From NCBI RefSeq assembly GCF_024462775.1, contig NZ_JANGCE010000024.1, positions 1 to 59,530 on the forward strand: a stretch of 59,530 bases of DNA. The letters run 5' to 3'. The translations under genes were made by a program, and so were the position numbers. The notes beneath the pieces are model-generated. The model worked only from the letters and a program-made list of their open reading frames with translations. It searched no databases and was not told the origin of the DNA. Below are positions 14,980 to 23,906 of this stretch, one piece after another; the stretch's first letter is position 1, and each line of letters starts with the position of its first letter. Origin of the DNA: Butyricicoccus faecihominis (GTDB lineage: Bacteria > Bacillota > Clostridia > Oscillospirales > Butyricicoccaceae).

Positions 14980-17900
14980 TTAAATGGTGTTGATGTCCAC
15001 CATTTCGCAATTTTCGATCTTCACGTCGCCTTCCAGACAGCGCAGCAGCGCGGAGGCCGTGTCAATGCTGGTCAGACACGGAATGGCGCGCTCTACCGCC
15101 GTGCGGCGGATATGCACCGAGCCAAGCTCCGGGTGGCGGCCCTTGACGGAGGATGCGATGACATAGTCGATCTTGCCCGATTCGATCAAATCGATGATGT
15201 TCGGGCCGGGCTCGTCCACGTTGCGCACCGCGTTGGTCGCGACCATGTGGCGGTTGAGCACGTTGGCGGTGCCGCTCGTCGCGTAGATCTCAAAGCCAAG
15301 GGCTTCAAAACGTTCGCCGATGCGGATGGCTTCCTGCTTGTCCGAATCGCGCACCGAGATCAGCACGGCGCCCTTCTTCTTCATCTGGAAGCTCGCGCCG
15401 ATCAGGCCCTTGAGCAGCGCCTCGCGGAACGAGGTGGATACGCCCAGCACCTCGCCGGTGGATTTCATTTCCGGCCCAAGCTGGGTATCGAGATCGCGCA
15501 GCTTCTGGAAGGAGAACACCGGCACCTTAACGGCGTAGTGGTCGCTTTCCGGGTGCAGGCCGGTGCCGCAGCCCATGTCCTTCAGCTTTTCGCCGAACAT
15601 GCAGCGCGTCGCAAGGTCTACCATGGGCACGCCCGTCACCTTCGAGATATACGGCACGGTACGAGAGGAACGCGGGTTGACCTCGATCACGTAGACCTCG
15701 TCGTTATACAGAACGAACTGGATATTGACCAGACCGAGTACCGCGAGCGACTTGGCCAGCGCCTCGGTATAGCGGATAATGGTCTCCTTATGCTTGGGCT
15801 CTATGGTGATGGACGGATAAACGGAGATCGAGTCGCCCGAGTGAACGCCCGCGCGCTCCATATGCTCCATGATGCCGGGGATGAGGATCTCATCGCCGTC
15901 GCAGATGGCGTCGACCTCGATCTCGCGGCCCATCATGTACTTATCGACCAGCACCGGATTTTCCACCTTGTTGCGGGTGATGACCTGCATGAATTCGCGC
16001 ACGTCCTCTTCCTTGTACGCGATTTCCATGCCCTGTCCGCCGAGCACGTAGGAGGGACGGACGAGTACCGGATAGCCCAGCTCATCCGCGGCCTTTACCG
16101 CTTCTTCCTCGGTCATGACGGTATGACCCGCCGGGCGCGGGATGCCGCAGTTTTCGAGGATCACGTCGAACTTCTCACGGTCCTCCGCCGCATCGATCGA
16201 CCACGCGGGCGTGCCGAGGATCGGTACGCCGAGCGATTCGATATGCGCCGCAAGGTTGATGGCCGTCTGTCCGCCGAACTGCACGATCGCGTAATCCGGC
16301 TTTTCCGCGTTCACCACGCCGGTAACGTCCTCCGGCGTCAGGGGCTCGAAATACAGGCGGTCGGCCGTGTCAAAGTCGGTGGATACGGTTTCCGGGTTAT
16401 TATTGATGATGACGGTCTCGCAGCCAAGCGCCTTCAGCGCCCACACCGCGTGCACCGAGCAGTAGTCAAATTCGATGCCCTGACCGATACGGATCGGGCC
16501 GGAGCCGAGAACCAGCACCTTTTTCTTGCCCGTGGCGGGCTTTACCTCGGTCTCCTCATCATAGGTGGAGTAATAGTAGGGGGTCTCGGCCTCGAACTCG
16601 GCGGCGCAGGTGTCTACCGTTTTGTAAACGGGCAGGCGCTTGACAGCCGAAATATCCTTACCGGAAAGCTCTTCGATCGTCTTATCGAGGAAGCCCATCT
16701 TCTTGGCGCGCAGATAAAGCGCGGAATCGATCGTATCGGCAGCGGCGATCGCCTTTTCCATTTCGACGATGTTCCAGAACTTGTGCAGGAACCATGTGTC
16801 GATCGTGGTGATGCGGTGCACGTCCTCGATGGACAGAATGCCGCGGCGGAACGCCTCGCAGATGTGGAACAGGCGCTGGTCGTCCGTGGTGGCGACGCCC
16901 TTTTCAATCTCCGCGTCGCTCTTCGCGCGCAGATGGGGCATGATCATGCTGTTCATCTTGATCTCGCAGCCGCGCACGGCCTTCATCATCGCGCCCTCGA
17001 ACGAATTGTCGATCGCCATGACCTCGCCGGTGGCCTTCATCTGCGTGCCGAGCGTATTGTCCGCGTAAACGAATTTATCAAACGGCCAGCGCGGGAACTT
17101 GACCACGCAATAGTCGATCGTCGGCTCGAAGCAGGCCTTGGTCTTGCCGGTAACGGCGTTCATGATCTCGTCCAGACCGTAGCCGATCGCGATCTTGGCG
17201 GTCACCTTGGCGATCGGGTACCCGGTGGCCTTGGACGCGAGCGCGGACGAACGGGATACGCGGGGATTGACCTCGATCACAGCGTACTCGAACGATTCCG
17301 GGTTCAGCGCGTACTGCACGTTGCAGCCGCCCTCGATGCCCAACTCCGTAATGATGTTGAGCGCGGAGGTGCGCAACATCTGGTATTCCTTGTCACACAG
17401 CGTCTGGCTGGGCGCGACGACGACCGAGTCGCCGGTGTGCACGCCGACCGGGTCGACGTTTTCCATATTACAAATGGTAATGGCGTTGCCCTTGGCGTCG
17501 CGCATGACCTCGTACTCGATTTCCTTCCAGCCGGAGATGCACTTTTCGACCAGAATTTCGTCCACACGCGAATACATGATGCCGGACGCGGCGATCTCGC
17601 GCAGCTGCTCCCAGCTATAAGCGATGCCGCCGCCCGTGCCGCCGAGCGTATACGCCGGGCGGATGATAACGGGCAGGCCGATCTCGCGCGTGAAATCCAC
17701 CGCGTCCTCGACCGTGTGCACAACCTTGGAGGCGATGCACGGCTCGCCGATCTTCTCCATCGTATCCTTGAACAGCTGGCGGTCCTCGGCCTTGGCGATG
17801 GTATCCGGCTTGGCGCCCAAAAGCTTGACGTTCATTTTATCGAGGAAGCCGCTTTCGCACAGCTCCATCGCAAGGTTCAGACCGGTCTGTCCGCCCAGAT

Positions 17901-18165
17901 TGGGCAGCAGGCTGTCCGGCCGTTCCTTCTTGATGATCTCCTGCACGGCTTCCACGGTCATGGGTTCGATATAGACCTTGTCCGCCATGGCTTTGTCGGT
18001 CATGATGGTTGCGGGGTTGGAGTTGACGAGCACGACCTCCAGCCCTTCCTCGCGCAGCGCGCGGCAGGCCTGCGTGCCCGCGTAGTCGAACTCGGCCGCC
18101 TGACCGATGACGATCGGGCCGGAGCCCAGCACCATTACCTTATGAATATCCTTGCGCAGCGGCAT
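14980..18165 (-). CDS. carB: Carbamoyl-phosphate synthase large subunit
   Basis: A 1061-residue CarB with the expected duplicated structure. Two ATP-grasp halves each begin with a VLGSGPI.IGQ motif (HKVMVLGSGPIVIGQAAEFD near residue 7 and KKVLVLGSGPIRIGQGIEFD near 550). The C-terminal MGS-like allosteric domain covers about 930-1061. It makes carbamoyl phosphate from bicarbonate, ATP and ammonia channelled from CarA. I start at the ATG at 18165, which overlaps the carA stop by one base and has AAAGGGGG upstream. The frame continues to 18246 without family similarity. Full length, with no visible defect. Confidence 0.96.
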   Translation of the reverse strand: MPLRKDIHKVMVLGSGPIVIGQAAEFDYAGTQACRALREEGLEVVLVNSNPATIMTDKAMADKVYIEPMTVEAVQEIIKKERPDSLLPNLGGQTGLNLAMELCESGFLDKMNVKLLGAKPDTIAKAEDRQLFKDTMEKIGEPCIASKVVHTVEDAVDFTREIGLPVIIRPAYTLGGTGGGIAYSWEQLREIAASGIMYSRVDEILVEKCISGWKEIEYEVMRDAKGNAITICNMENVDPVGVHTGDSVVVAPSQTLCDKEYQMLRTSALNIITELGIEGGCNVQYALNPESFEYAVIEVNPRVSRSSALASKATGYPIAKVTAKIAIGYGLDEIMNAVTGKTKACFEPTIDYCVVKFPRWPFDKFVYADNTLGTQMKATGEVMAIDNSFEGAMMKAVRGCEIKMNSMIMPHLRAKSDAEIEKGVATTDDQRLFHICEAFRRGILSIEDVHRITTIDTWFLHKFWNIVEMEKAIAAADTIDSALYLRAKKMGFLDKTIEELSGKDISAVKRLPVYKTVDTCAAEFEAETPYYYSTYDEETEVKPATGKKKVLVLGSGPIRIGQGIEFDYCSVHAVWALKALGCETVIINNNPETVSTDFDTADRLYFEPLTPEDVTGVVNAEKPDYAIVQFGGQTAINLAAHIESLGVPILGTPAWSIDAAEDREKFDVILENCGIPRPAGHTVMTEEEAVKAADELGYPVLVRPSYVLGGQGMEIAYKEEDVREFMQVITRNKVENPVLVDKYMMGREIEVDAICDGDEILIPGIMEHMERAGVHSGDSISVYPSITIEPKHKETIIRYTEALAKSLAVLGLVNIQFVLYNDEVYVIEVNPRSSRTVPYISKVTGVPMVDLATRCMFGEKLKDMGCGTGLHPESDHYAVKVPVFSFQKLRDLDTQLGPEMKSTGEVLGVSTSFREALLKGLIGASFQMKKKGAVLISVRDSDKQEAIRIGERFEALGFEIYATSGTANVLNRHMVATNAVRNVDEPGPNIIDLIESGKIDYVIASSVKGRHPELGSVHIRRTAVERAIPCLTSIDTASALLRCLEGDVKIENCEMVDINTI

Positions 18166-19262
18166 TAGCGGCAGCCCCCTTTCGCTTGATCGATGTTTTC
18201 GATGAACAGATCGAACAGATAGCTCGTGTCCATCGGCCCGGGGCATACCTCGGGGTGGTACTGTACGGTGAAGACCGGACGGCCGACATGCTCGATGCCT
18301 TCCACCGTGCCGTCGTTCAGGTTGACGTAGCGCACGCGGGCGACCGCCGGGTCGACCGATTCACCCACGACCGCGTAGCCGTGGTTCTGCGAGGTGATAT
18401 AGGTGCGGTCGCGGTCGATATCCTTTACCGGATGGTTGACGCCGCGGTGGCCGTACTTGAGCTTTTCCGTCTTCGCGCCGATGGCGAGCGCCAACAGCTG
18501 GTGGCCCAGACAGATGCCGAAAACAGGCAGGCCGGTTTCGAGCAGATGGCGAAGGTTTTCGACAACATCAACGTTCTCCGCCGGGTCGCCGGGGCCGTTC
18601 GAGAGCATGACCGCGTCAAAGCCCTGTTTGACCAGCTCTTCCGCCGGGGTGAGCGCCGGGATGGTGGTCACTTCGCAGCCGCGCTTTTGCAGCTCGCGCT
18701 CGATGTTATACTTTACGCCGTAGTCATACAGGGCGATGCGGTACTTGGTTTCGCCCTCGGCCGGGTAAACGGTCGAATCCTCGCAGGTGACGGCTTTTAC
18801 CGCGTCCTTTACCACATAGGCTTTCATTTCGGCGATCGTCTGCTCGGAGGGCTCAAAGCCCTCCGTGTAGATGATGCCGTTCATCACGCCGCTCGAACGC
18901 AGCAGGCGGGTCAGCCGCCGGGTATCGATGCCCTGCAGGCCGACGACCTTCTGCTCCTTTAGGTATTCGTCCAGCGTCATCTTGCAGCGCCAGTTGGACG
19001 GATACTCCGCGATCTCGCGCATGATAAAACCGGAGACCCAGCTTTTGCGGGATTCATAGTCTTCAAAATTGATGCCGTAGTTGCCGATCATCGGATAGGT
19101 CATGGTGACGATCTGGCCGTAATAGGAAGGATCGGTCAGAACCTCCTGATAGCCCGCCATGCCGGTGTTGAATACGACCTCGCCAATGCTTTGGCCTTCG
19201 TAACCGACGCTCGTGCCTTCCAGCAAAGTGCCGTCGGCAAGCAGTAAAAACGCTTTTTTCAA
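18165..19262 (-). CDS. carA: Carbamoyl-phosphate synthase small (glutaminase) subunit
   Basis: A 365-residue CarA. The N-terminal domain reads LLLADGTLLEGTSVGYEG and VVFNTGMAGYQEVLTDPSYYGQ. The C-terminal class I amidotransferase has its Cys nucleophile in GICLGHQLL and the His/Glu pair in VQYHPEVCPGP. It releases ammonia from glutamine for CarB. The stop overlaps the carB start, giving coupled 1:1 synthesis. It lies 64 bases after pyrF and belongs to the PyrR-controlled transcript. Confidence 0.96.
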   Translation of the reverse strand: MKKAFLLLADGTLLEGTSVGYEGQSIGEVVFNTGMAGYQEVLTDPSYYGQIVTMTYPMIGNYGINFEDYESRKSWVSGFIMREIAEYPSNWRCKMTLDEYLKEQKVVGLQGIDTRRLTRLLRSSGVMNGIIYTEGFEPSEQTIAEMKAYVVKDAVKAVTCEDSTVYPAEGETKYRIALYDYGVKYNIERELQKRGCEVTTIPALTPAEELVKQGFDAVMLSNGPGDPAENVDVVENLRHLLETGLPVFGICLGHQLLALAIGAKTEKLKYGHRGVNHPVKDIDRDRTYITSQNHGYAVVGESVDPAVARVRYVNLNDGTVEGIEHVGRPVFTVQYHPEVCPGPMDTSYLFDLFIENIDQAKGGCR

Positions 19263-19326
19263 GTGCTAATCACTCCTATTTTTTATCTGATTCCTGCCAT
19301 CCCCACAAAAAGAGGCAAATGGGAAT

Positions 19327-20244
19327 TTACTTGATTGCCGCGACGATCTCATCGCGCATGCGGATCGCTTCGGCGCGGGCGGCTTCCTTGTAATCGTCGC
19401 CGCCGTTTCCGGTCTTTTTCCACGCGCACATGATGCCGCGCGACGAATTGACGATCGCGCCTAGGCCGTCGTCGTTAAAGGCGTTTGCAATGTCCTTCGC
19501 GGTCGCGCCCTGCGCGCCGTAGCCCGGCACGAGGAAATAGCTCTTGGGCAGCGTTTCGCGAACGATCTTCTGCTCCTCCGGGTAGGTCGCGCCGACCACC
19601 GCGCCGATCTGGCTGTAACCGCAGGGGGCAACCAAACCTTCGCCCCACTTGGCCACCATTTCAGCCATGCGCGCGTAAAGCGGCCTGCCCTCCATATCGC
19701 GGTTTTGCAGCTCGCCGGAGGAAGGGTTCGAGGTCTTGACCAGAATGAACAGGCTCTTTTCCCGCTCGCGGCACTCCTTGAGGAACGGCTCGATGCCGTC
19801 CGTGCCGAGGTAGCCGTTTACCGTGGCCGAATCGCAGCCGTACGGCGCGATCTCGGTATCGCCCACGCGGGTCTTGCCCAAATAAGCTTCGGCGTAGGCC
19901 GTGGCCGTCGCGCCGATATCGTTTCGCTTGATATCGCCGATCACGTACATGCCCTTGGCGTGCGCGTAGTCGATGGTCTCCTTCAGCGCCATCGCGCCGT
20001 AGGAGCCGAGCAGCTCATAATAAGCGGCCTGCGGCTTGACGGCGGGAACGATGTCGCACAGCGCGTCGATCAGGCCGCAGTTAAAAGCGACGACGCTTTC
20101 GGCGGCGGCGCGCAGGGTCTCGCCGTGCAGCATCATATTGCGGCTCGAGATATGCGGCGGGATGTACTCGAGACGGGCGTCCAGCCCGGCGACGGTGGGG
20201 TTGCCTTTTTCTTTGATCTTCTCTACCAAAGTTTCAATAGACAT
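19327..20244 (-). CDS. pyrF: Orotidine 5'-phosphate decarboxylase (subfamily 2)
   Basis: A 305-residue long-form OMP decarboxylase. It has GNPTVAGLDARLEYIP at the N-terminus and the catalytic Lys/Asp array in GMYVIGDIKRNDIGATA, followed by VNGYLGTDGIEPF and GYGAQGAT. It makes UMP. I prefer the ATG at 20244 (AGGAG 8 bases upstream) over an in-frame GTG at 20253 that abuts the ribosome site. It lies between pyrR and carA in the pyr operon. Confidence 0.95.
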   Translation of the reverse strand: MSIETLVEKIKEKGNPTVAGLDARLEYIPPHISSRNMMLHGETLRAAAESVVAFNCGLIDALCDIVPAVKPQAAYYELLGSYGAMALKETIDYAHAKGMYVIGDIKRNDIGATATAYAEAYLGKTRVGDTEIAPYGCDSATVNGYLGTDGIEPFLKECREREKSLFILVKTSNPSSGELQNRDMEGRPLYARMAEMVAKWGEGLVAPCGYSQIGAVVGATYPEEQKIVRETLPKSYFLVPGYGAQGATAKDIANAFNDDGLGAIVNSSRGIMCAWKKTGNGGDDYKEAARAEAIRMRDEIVAAIK

Positions 20245-20276
20245 GTGCTGCACTCCTTTTCCAGCGGTTGATAGGC

Positions 20277-20798
20277 TTACAGAATGGTGACGATATCCTC
20301 CCCATCGACCTCGGTGACGCGCACGCGGACGCGTTCTTCCTTGGCCGTGGGCAGGTTTTTGCCGATATAGTCGGGCCGGATGGGGATTTCGCGGTGTCCC
20401 CTATCGATCAATACGGCGAGCTGGATGCGGCCCGCGCGGCCCAGATAGGACACGGCCTCGATCGCGGCGCGCACCGTGCGGCCCGTATAGAGCACATCGT
20501 CCACGATGATGACGGTCGCGTTCTCGACCCGGCGGTCCGGCTCGGGCAGGGGCAGGTCGCGGCGGGGCTTGTCGTCCCGCCACGGGGTCACGTCCAGCTC
20601 GATCACGGGCGGTGCGGCGCCCTCTACCTCGCGCAGCTTGTCGGCGATACGGCGGGCCAGATAAACGCCCCGCGTGCGCACGCCGGCGAGCAGCACGCCT
20701 TCCGTGCCGCGATTTTTCTCCACGATCTCGTAGGCAATGCGTGTGAGCGCCCGGCGCACACCGTCGGCATCCATAATGACAGCTTTTTGTTCGGGCAT
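20277..20798 (-). CDS. pyrR: Bifunctional pyrimidine operon regulator / uracil phosphoribosyltransferase PyrR
   Basis: A 173-residue PyrR. The PRPP-binding motif is [14 protein letters not shown], and [16 protein letters not shown] and DVTPWRDD are family blocks. UMP-bound PyrR binds pyr mRNA leaders and favours termination; it also has weak UPRTase activity. It is the first gene of the pyrR-pyrF-carA-carB unit, and its own leader contains a readable PyrR site and attenuator. AAAGGGGG lies upstream of the ATG. Confidence 0.95.
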   Translation of the reverse strand: MPEQKAVIMDADGVRRALTRIAYEIVEKNRGTEGVLLAGVRTRGVYLARRIADKLREVEGAAPPVIELDVTPWRDDKPRRDLPLPEPDRRVENATVIIVDDVLYTGRTVRAAIEAVSYLGRAGRIQLAVLIDRGHREIPIRPDYIGKNLPTAKEERVRVRVTEVDGEDIVTIL

Positions 20799-20819
20799 GC
20801 TGCGCCCCCTTTCCTAAAA

Positions 20820-20936
20820 ATGCAAAAAAGCTTTCTGCCAATAGCAGAAAGCCGCACAAAAACGCCAGCTATCCCTTTGTAGAGAGACCGGGCGCGCACT
20901 GATTTTCTGCCTTGGCGAACTCGCGGGTTGCACCTT
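20820..20936 (-). ncRNA. PyrR-binding leader and attenuator of the pyr operon
   Basis: On the minus-strand RNA, CCTT-TAA-GGTGCAAC, the hexaloop CCGCGA, then GTTCGCC-AAGG form a hairpin with an internal bulge (about 20910-20939). The loop fits the PyrR consensus CNGNGA. The next segment GGCAGAAA can pair with TTTCTGC of the downstream stem (antiterminator). GCTTTCTGC-TATTG-GCAGAAAGC followed by TTTTTT (20824-20852) is the terminator. The three alternative structures match PyrR attenuation as known in Bacillus. Confidence 0.75.
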
Positions 20937-20956
20937 AAAGGCGGATTGTTATCGTT

Positions 20957-20985
20957 ATTATATCCTATGCGGGCGATTTTGTAAA
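20957..20985 (-). promoter_or_regulatory. SigA promoter of pyrR-pyrF-carA-carB
   Basis: On the minus strand TTTACA (20980-20985), 17 bases, TATAAT (20957-20962). Transcription would start near 20950, just ahead of the PyrR-binding hairpin. Confidence 0.82.
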
Positions 20986-21086
20986 CAGCCGAAACGACAA
21001 AACAATCTTGTTTTTTGTGCCAGAAATAGTGAAATACACCGACAAGTCCGCAGGACGGGTTTCTAAACACTGTATATGCAATCCTA

Positions 21087-21115
21087 TTGTCCCGCAAGGA
21101 GAAATAGACTATACT
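21087..21115 (+). promoter_or_regulatory. Promoter of the AraC-family gene
   Basis: TTGTCC (21087-21092), a 17-base spacer and TATACT (21110-21115), 22 bases before the AGGAGG site of the gene at 21151. Confidence 0.65.
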
Positions 21116-21150
21116 GAATATAAGTTAACACACGGTTAGGAGGGCGCACT

Positions 21151-22074
21151 TTGAAAAGCGTACACAGCCTGCAATATAAAAACGCAAATAAGGAAGAGTA
21201 TCTGCCGGGCCGCACGGCGGAATTCCCCTATATCGCCTCCTACTGCGAACTGGACAAGTACATTGGCCGAGTCGTGCCTTGGCATTGGCACAAGGAGGTC
21301 GAACTGTTCTACGTAAAAAGCGGCACAGTGGAATACTTCACGCCCAAAGGGAAGACCGTGTTCCCCACCGGTTCGGGCGGCATTCTCAATTCCAACGTGC
21401 TCCATACCACCAGACCGCAGGACGGACCGGATGAAACCATTCAGCTCTTGCATATTTTTGATCCCTCGCTGATCGGCGGTCAGCAGGGCTGCCGGATCGA
21501 GCAGAAATTTGTCACGCCGCTGATCACCGCCCAGCAAGTCGAACTGATCCGCCTGTCCGCGGACGACCCCGCACAGGCGCGCACGATCCAGATGATCCTA
21601 GATTCATTCGATATCGCACCGGAGGAGCCCACTTATGAGATCAAGCTGCGCGCGGCGTTATCAGAAATCTGGTGCCGGTTGCTGGAGCTCGCGCAGCCTT
21701 TGCTCCAAGAAAAAGGGAAATATGATAAAACCAACGAAAAGCTGCGCGTGATGATGATCTATATCCATGAGCATTTTTCAGAAAAACTACCCATTGCGCA
21801 AATCGCCGCCTCGGCCTTTGTCAGCGAACGCGAGTGTTTCCGCGCCTTTCAGCAGTACCTGCATATGACGCCCGCGGAATACCTGAAAAGCTACCGCCTG
21901 CAAAAGGCGTGTCACATGCTGGCAAGGAGCCGGGAATCGATCACCGCGATCTGCCACGCCTGCGGCCTTGGCAGCAGCAGCTATTTTGGCAAGACCTTCC
22001 GCGAAAGCATTGGCTGTACGCCGCTGGAATATCGGCGCAAATGGCAGGATTACGATATTACTGGGCAGGAATAA
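21151..22074 (+). CDS. AraC-family transcriptional regulator with cupin domain
   Basis: A 307-residue regulator. The N-terminal cupin sensor has HWHKEVELFYVKSGTVEY (about 48-65). The C-terminal two helix-turn-helix motifs (about 200-300) include LPIAQIAASAFVSERECFRAFQ and ITAICHACGLGSSSYFGKTF. It starts at TTG with AGGAGG 8 bases upstream. Such cupin-AraC proteins usually control sugar utilisation genes. The next genes are small and unrelated, so the target is not obvious. It diverges from the pyr operon. Confidence 0.87.
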   Translation: MKSVHSLQYKNANKEEYLPGRTAEFPYIASYCELDKYIGRVVPWHWHKEVELFYVKSGTVEYFTPKGKTVFPTGSGGILNSNVLHTTRPQDGPDETIQLLHIFDPSLIGGQQGCRIEQKFVTPLITAQQVELIRLSADDPAQARTIQMILDSFDIAPEEPTYEIKLRAALSEIWCRLLELAQPLLQEKGKYDKTNEKLRVMMIYIHEHFSEKLPIAQIAASAFVSERECFRAFQQYLHMTPAEYLKSYRLQKACHMLARSRESITAICHACGLGSSSYFGKTFRESIGCTPLEYRRKWQDYDITGQE

Positions 22075-22196
22075 TATATTTTTAAAGAAAAGATTGCACT
22101 ATACTGATATCAACAAAGGTGATAGGGCAATCGACGATACGCTGCCAGACGCGGTCACCTTAGGGTGGCCGCTTTTTTATGGAACGGAGGTGCGCT

Positions 22197-22436
22197 ATGT
22201 TTCATCTGAGTATTTTCAATTTGAAGGGCTTTTTCCAAACAGTGGACCGCTGCACCGGCGCCGTCTATCTTGTGTGTCCGGACGGCAGCAAAAAGGATAT
22301 CAACAAGCAATTTGATTTACAGCAAAGCTTACAGCGGCAGTTTTTTGAAAATAAGCGGTATTTGCGCCTTTGTCTGGATGTGCCGGGCGTCAGCGATTAT
22401 TTGAGCGTCGTCTGTTTTTCCCTTGGCGATTATTAA
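22197..22436 (+). CDS. Small conserved-looking protein of unknown function
   Basis: A 79-residue protein starting MFHLSIFNLKGFF with GGAGG 7 bases upstream. It has mixed hydrophobic and polar stretches, a short PDGSKKDINKQFDL segment that looks like a beta-hairpin and a helical middle. No membrane segment or catalytic motif is visible. A terminator follows directly, so the gene is a closed unit or the tail of the AraC transcript. I cannot assign a function. Confidence 0.65.
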   Translation: MFHLSIFNLKGFFQTVDRCTGAVYLVCPDGSKKDINKQFDLQQSLQRQFFENKRYLRLCLDVPGVSDYLSVVCFSLGDY

Positions 22437-22465
22437 ATTCGATCCCATCCATATTTTCATCATAA

Positions 22466-22498
22466 GGGAGCCCGGCTGCTGCACAGCCGGGCTTTCCC
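22466..22498 (+). terminator. Terminator after the 79-residue gene
   Basis: GGGAGCCCGGCT-GCTGCAC-AGCCGGGCTTTCCC: a 9-11 bp GC-rich stem with only a short T tract. The following bases to 22649 hold no gene I can support. Confidence 0.65.
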
Positions 22499-22649
22499 CA
22501 TGCCGTGAAGCGATCATTTTTTGTTAATTTTTCCACTCCGTTTATGCAATTTTTGTTCTTCCGCCGCGGCGCGTAAATTCTCAGCCGATTCGGGCAAACT
22601 GAATATGCAGCACCAAGTGAATCTATTTTTTGAAAGGCGGCAGACGAAT

Positions 22650-22832
22650 ATGCGAGTTTCTCCCTTTATTTCCGGCATTGCCACCGGCGCGGTGGCAGGC
22701 GCGGTCGTTTCGATGGTAGCGGCAGGCGCGATGCTCAACCCCTCGATCCGACGCAGCGTTCAGCACACGGCCCACAAGGCCGAGCACGCCATGCAGCACG
22801 CGGCTAAGAACGTGAACCAGATGATCGGCTAA
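22650..22832 (+). CDS. Small membrane protein with glycine-zipper segment
   Basis: A 60-residue protein. Residues about 6-32 form a hydrophobic stretch with repeated small residues (GIATGAVAGAVVSMVAAGA), like a YtxH or glycine-zipper membrane helix. The tail is His/Lys-rich and helical (HTAHKAEHAMQHAAKN). A GAAAGGCGG site precedes the ATG; a longer start at 22605 is possible. Function unknown; YtxH-like proteins are often linked to stress. Confidence 0.6.
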   Translation: MRVSPFISGIATGAVAGAVVSMVAAGAMLNPSIRRSVQHTAHKAEHAMQHAAKNVNQMIG

Positions 22833-22853
22833 AGTTTCCCCCTCTTCGCCCGC

Positions 22854-22896
22854 AAAACAGCCCGCTGCGTTTGCAGCGGGCTGTTTTGCTTTATTT
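22854..22896 (+). terminator. Bidirectional terminator
   Basis: AAAACAGCCCGCTGC-GTTT-GCAGCGGGCTGTTTT followed by GCTTTATTTTT. It separates the small membrane protein from a convergent small gene. Confidence 0.9.
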
Positions 22897-23130
22897 TTCC
22901 TTGTCTGTTTGCTGTTTATACAGAGTCAAGATCCATAGAACACAGTCCCGCCGTTCCTTCGCCGTTTGGATGTATTCCTCGATCTGCGCCTGCGATAGCT
23001 TTTCCCCCTTACACATTTCATCCGCCAGATCAATGTTATCGATCAGCCAATAAACTCCTTTCTGCATCCATTCAGGCAAAGTTCTCATTTTTTCAAGGAT
23101 CTTTTCAATCGCTTTTTCTTTGGAATCCAT
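22891..23130 (-). CDS. Small helical protein of unknown function
   Basis: A 79-residue, charged, mostly helical protein starting MDSKEKAIEKILEKMRTLPE with AAGGAGG 10 bases upstream. It contains WMQKGVYWLIDNID in the middle and ends in a Lys-rich tail. No known domain is recognised. It resembles short cytoplasmic proteins often seen near regulators in Clostridia, but no role can be assigned. Confidence 0.6.
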   Translation of the reverse strand: MDSKEKAIEKILEKMRTLPEWMQKGVYWLIDNIDLADEMCKGEKLSQAQIEEYIQTAKERRDCVLWILTLYKQQTDKEK

Positions 23131-23254
23131 CGATTTTTCCTCCTTATATTGTATCACTATGTAATGCACTACTATTCTACACCAAGCGACCTGTAAATCG
23201 TGGAATGCATACATTCCAAAGGAAAATTTATTTTTAACTGTCCGTGACAAATGC

Positions 23255-23850
<596 letters not shown>

Positions 23851-23855
<5 letters not shown>

Positions 23856-23887
23856 AAAGCGCCCGGAACCGAAGTTCCGGGCGCTTT
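23851..23887 (-). terminator. Terminator of the inositol-dehydrogenase-like gene
   Basis: AAAGCGCCCGGAAC-CGAA-GTTCCGGGCGCTTT, a 14-bp stem. On the minus strand it is followed by TCTTTT, 20 bases past the stop codon. Confidence 0.85.
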
Positions 23888-23906
23888 CCCATGTGATCGA
23901 CAGTTT

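Noticed and set aside
14491-18168. Very long open frame (1225 codons) on the plus strand across the carB region
   Set aside because: It is exactly antisense to carB, which has full family motifs. High GC creates long stop-free frames opposite real genes, and this product is low-complexity and lacks a ribosome site.
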